This document shows positions 62,172 to 64,000 of a stretch of 64,000 bases of DNA, in pieces. The position numbers and the translations under genes were made by a program. The stretch is from Flavobacterium branchiicola (GTDB taxonomy: Bacteria > Bacteroidota > Bacteroidia > Flavobacteriales > Flavobacteriaceae). Numbering within the stretch: the first letter of the stretch is position 1; every line of letters begins with the position of its first letter. The stretch covers positions 310,001 to 374,000 of the forward strand of contig NZ_JAGYWA010000004.1 of the NCBI RefSeq assembly GCF_018383905.1, written 5' to 3'. The notes below the pieces were generated by a model. It was not told the origin of the DNA. It made no database searches and was given only the letters and a program-made list of their open reading frames with translations.

Positions 62172-64000
62172 TTATTTTGTAATTCTTGTTAATCCGATAT
62201 TCTCCGGAGCATGAAGTACCATTGGGAATTTCTCTATTTTCACCGAGCTGCTGTCTAATCCAAAAGCTCTTTCTTCAGATAAACTCAGTTTTTTGATGAA
62301 GAAATAAGAATTCATGATAATATTCTCATGCCATCTTAGATCATTGTCATTCGAAAGGAATTTCTCTGACAATACAAATTTAAAGTCACCAATAATATTG
62401 TTTTTATTCAATGATTCGTAACGGCTTGTAATATCTACTTCACCACGTTTTACCATATCACGAATTACTTCTCTAAACATTAAATTGATTTTAGTAGGTT
62501 CTCTAAATCCTAAATTAAAATCGATTCTGTAAATATCGTCTTTAGCAATTTCGGTAACTTTATATTGTGTTTTATAAGGCTCAGTAAGAATGTTAACGTG
62601 TACAAACCAGTAAATATCAGCTCTTTTTGGTCGTTTTTGTAAAATCGAATAAATAACTTTTTCTTCCAGTTCATCAACACGACTTGCATTAGTCATATAA
62701 ACTAAGTGAGTAGCATATTTTGGGATTGTTAAGTCTTCGCTCAACTCCATTAATACTTTTTTGTAATCATCAATTTTAACCACTTTAGTGTAGTTTTTGT
62801 TGATTTTCTTAGCCAGATACCAAATCGTCATTATCGAAATAAGTACAGTAGCAATTATTAAAGTTACATAACCACCTTCTGCAAATTTTGTGATGTTAGC
62901 GAATAAGAAACTGAATTCAATCAACAAATAAATAGTGATTAACGGTACCATAAAGTACAGTTTTACACGTTTCATGATTAAGTAATAGTTCAGCAAAATG
63001 GTTGTCATAATCATACATAGGATGATAGCTAAACCATATGCATGTTCCATATTTCCTGATTTTTGAAAATGCAGAACGATTCCAACACAACCAAAAAACA
63101 ATAACCAGTTGATAGAAGGAATGTATAATTGTCCTTTTACTTCGGTAGGATATTTGATTTTTACTTTAGGCCAGAAATTCAAACGCATAGCTTCGTTAAT
63201 CAATGTAAATGATCCACTAATGAGAGCTTGTGAAGCAATTACTGCAGCTAAAGTTGCTACGACAATTCCGAATGGAAGAAACCAGTGAGGCATAATCAAG
63301 TAAAATGGATTTCCATTTTCTCCCCCTAATTGTTGTAACGTACTTCCTTCGTGATGTGTTAAGTAAGCAGCCTGTCCGAAATAGTTTAATACTAATGTTG
63401 CTTTTACAAATATCCAACTGATTCTGATGTTTTTTCTACCACAGTGTCCCATGTCTGAGTACAAAGCCTCTGCTCCGGTTGTACATAAAAATACAAAACC
63501 AAGAACAAAAAAACCATCTGGATGAATTGATAATAAATGGTAAGCATAATATGGATTTATAGCTTTTATTACTTCAGGATAATGAAATACCTGAATTGCT
63601 CCTAAAGTTCCTAACATGGCAAACCAAATTAGCATCATTGGTGCAAAAAACTTTCCAACTAGTTTGGTTCCAAACTGTTGAATAGTAAATAAGACAAATA
63701 AAATGGAGATAACGATATAAACAATCGTCTCAGTTTCCATTGTAGGATAAAATGCCCTGATTCCTTCTACAGCAGAGGAAATCGAAATGGGAGGTGTTAT
63801 AATTCCATCGGCTAGTAAGGCGCTTCCTCCAATAATGGCGGGGACAATGAGCCATTGAATCTTCGTTTTTTTAACTAATGCATATAAGGCAAAAATACCT
63901 CCTTCACCATGATTATCGGCGCTTAAGGTTATAAGGACATATTTTATTGTAGTTTGTAAAGTTAGAGTCCAGAATACACAGGAAATTCCTCCTAAAACAA
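62172..64000 (-). CDS. kup: Kup-family potassium uptake protein (5' end cut by window edge)
   Basis: The frame stays open to the last base of the window and encodes about 609 residues; a Met at 63740 is internal, since the upstream sequence reads as Kup (LSADNHGEGGIFALYALV and SALLADGIITPPI). About ten to twelve transmembrane helices are visible, including the conserved signature ITPPISISSAVEG and the helix block WFLPFGIVVATLAAVIASQA. A cytosolic C-terminal domain of ~200 residues (from KKVLMELSEDL) follows. It imports potassium with protons. The missing first ~30-40 residues lie beyond the right edge. The gene is convergent with nothing and has its own terminator. Confidence 0.92.
   Translation of the reverse strand, partial: VLGGISCVFWTLTLQTTIKYVLITLSADNHGEGGIFALYALVKKTKIQWLIVPAIIGGSALLADGIITPPISISSAVEGIRAFYPTMETETIVYIVISILFVLFTIQQFGTKLVGKFFAPMMLIWFAMLGTLGAIQVFHYPEVIKAINPYYAYHLLSIHPDGFFVLGFVFLCTTGAEALYSDMGHCGRKNIRISWIFVKATLVLNYFGQAAYLTHHEGSTLQQLGGENGNPFYLIMPHWFLPFGIVVATLAAVIASQALISGSFTLINEAMRLNFWPKVKIKYPTEVKGQLYIPSINWLLFFGCVGIVLHFQKSGNMEHAYGLAIILCMIMTTILLNYYLIMKRVKLYFMVPLITIYLLIEFSFLFANITKFAEGGYVTLIIATVLISIMTIWYLAKKINKNYTKVVKIDDYKKVLMELSEDLTIPKYATHLVYMTNASRVDELEEKVIYSILQKRPKRADIYWFVHVNILTEPYKTQYKVTEIAKDDIYRIDFNLGFREPTKINLMFREVIRDMVKRGEVDITSRYESLNKNNIIGDFKFVLSEKFLSNDNDLRWHENIIMNSYFFIKKLSLSEERAFGLDSSSVKIEKFPMVLHAPENIGLTRITK

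Noticed and set aside
1..64000. CRISPR arrays, prophage structural genes and insertion sequence transposases
   Set aside because: No regularly spaced repeats, no capsid/tail genes and no transposase or integrase frames were recognised anywhere in the window.

Overview
The window looks like chromosome from a Flavobacterium-like member of the Bacteroidota. Evidence: AT-rich DNA, a SusC/SusD pair, a type IX secretion sorting domain, flavobacterial promoters (TTG, 18-23 bp, TAnnTTTG), lipoproteins with short lipoboxes, and a tmRNA whose tag reads GENNYALAA. Species cannot be fixed by reading alone.

1-19.2 kb: after the end of a DsbD-like gene comes a full sialic acid utilisation locus. It holds a ROK repressor, SusC/SusD, sialate lyase (NanA), a kelch mutarotase (NanM), an MFS sialic acid permease, a double-domain O-acetylesterase (NanS), an N-acylglucosamine 2-epimerase, a T9SS-exported sialidase with two LamG domains, NagA and an EamA permease. 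The logic: surface sialidase frees the sugar, SusCD imports it, NanS/NanM trim and mutarotate it in the periplasm, the MFS carrier takes it inward, NanA and the epimerase make GlcNAc, and NagA deacetylates GlcNAc-6-P. The GlcNAc kinase and NagB are not here. A 14-bp palindrome upstream of the repressor gene, and twice in the susC promoter region, is a good candidate ROK operator.

19.4-26.5 kb: a lipoprotein pair (one with a perfect metzincin zinc motif), an SDR protein lacking the catalytic Ser and Lys, a secreted alkylsulfatase-like metallo-beta-lactamase protein, a MarC-type membrane protein and an NTF2-like protein.

26.5-50.05 kb: three related ~110-bp copies of the ssrA 3' end (26.5, 37.7 and 50.0 kb) split this stretch into two segments. 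The first carries a tandem Usp protein, FabH, a LytS/LytR-type two-component pair and an RND efflux operon. The second carries a six-gene minus-strand operon: HsdM, HsdS, an unknown protein with a PD-(D/E)xK-like motif, a DUF262 protein, a DUF262-DUF1524 protein and HsdR. This hybrid type I / GmrSD-like defence operon beside ssrA is the most novel part of the window.

50-64 kb: ssrA itself, then housekeeping and membrane genes: a beta-lactamase-fold lipoprotein, a lysine-forming-saccharopine-dehydrogenase-like protein, FumC, a 57-residue membrane protein, an outer-membrane beta-barrel receptor, an ArsC-like protein, a CPBP protease, MenE, an RsmB-family rRNA methyltransferase and the Kup potassium transporter (cut by the window edge). 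Intergenic regions carry several quasi-palindromes built of short repeated words.
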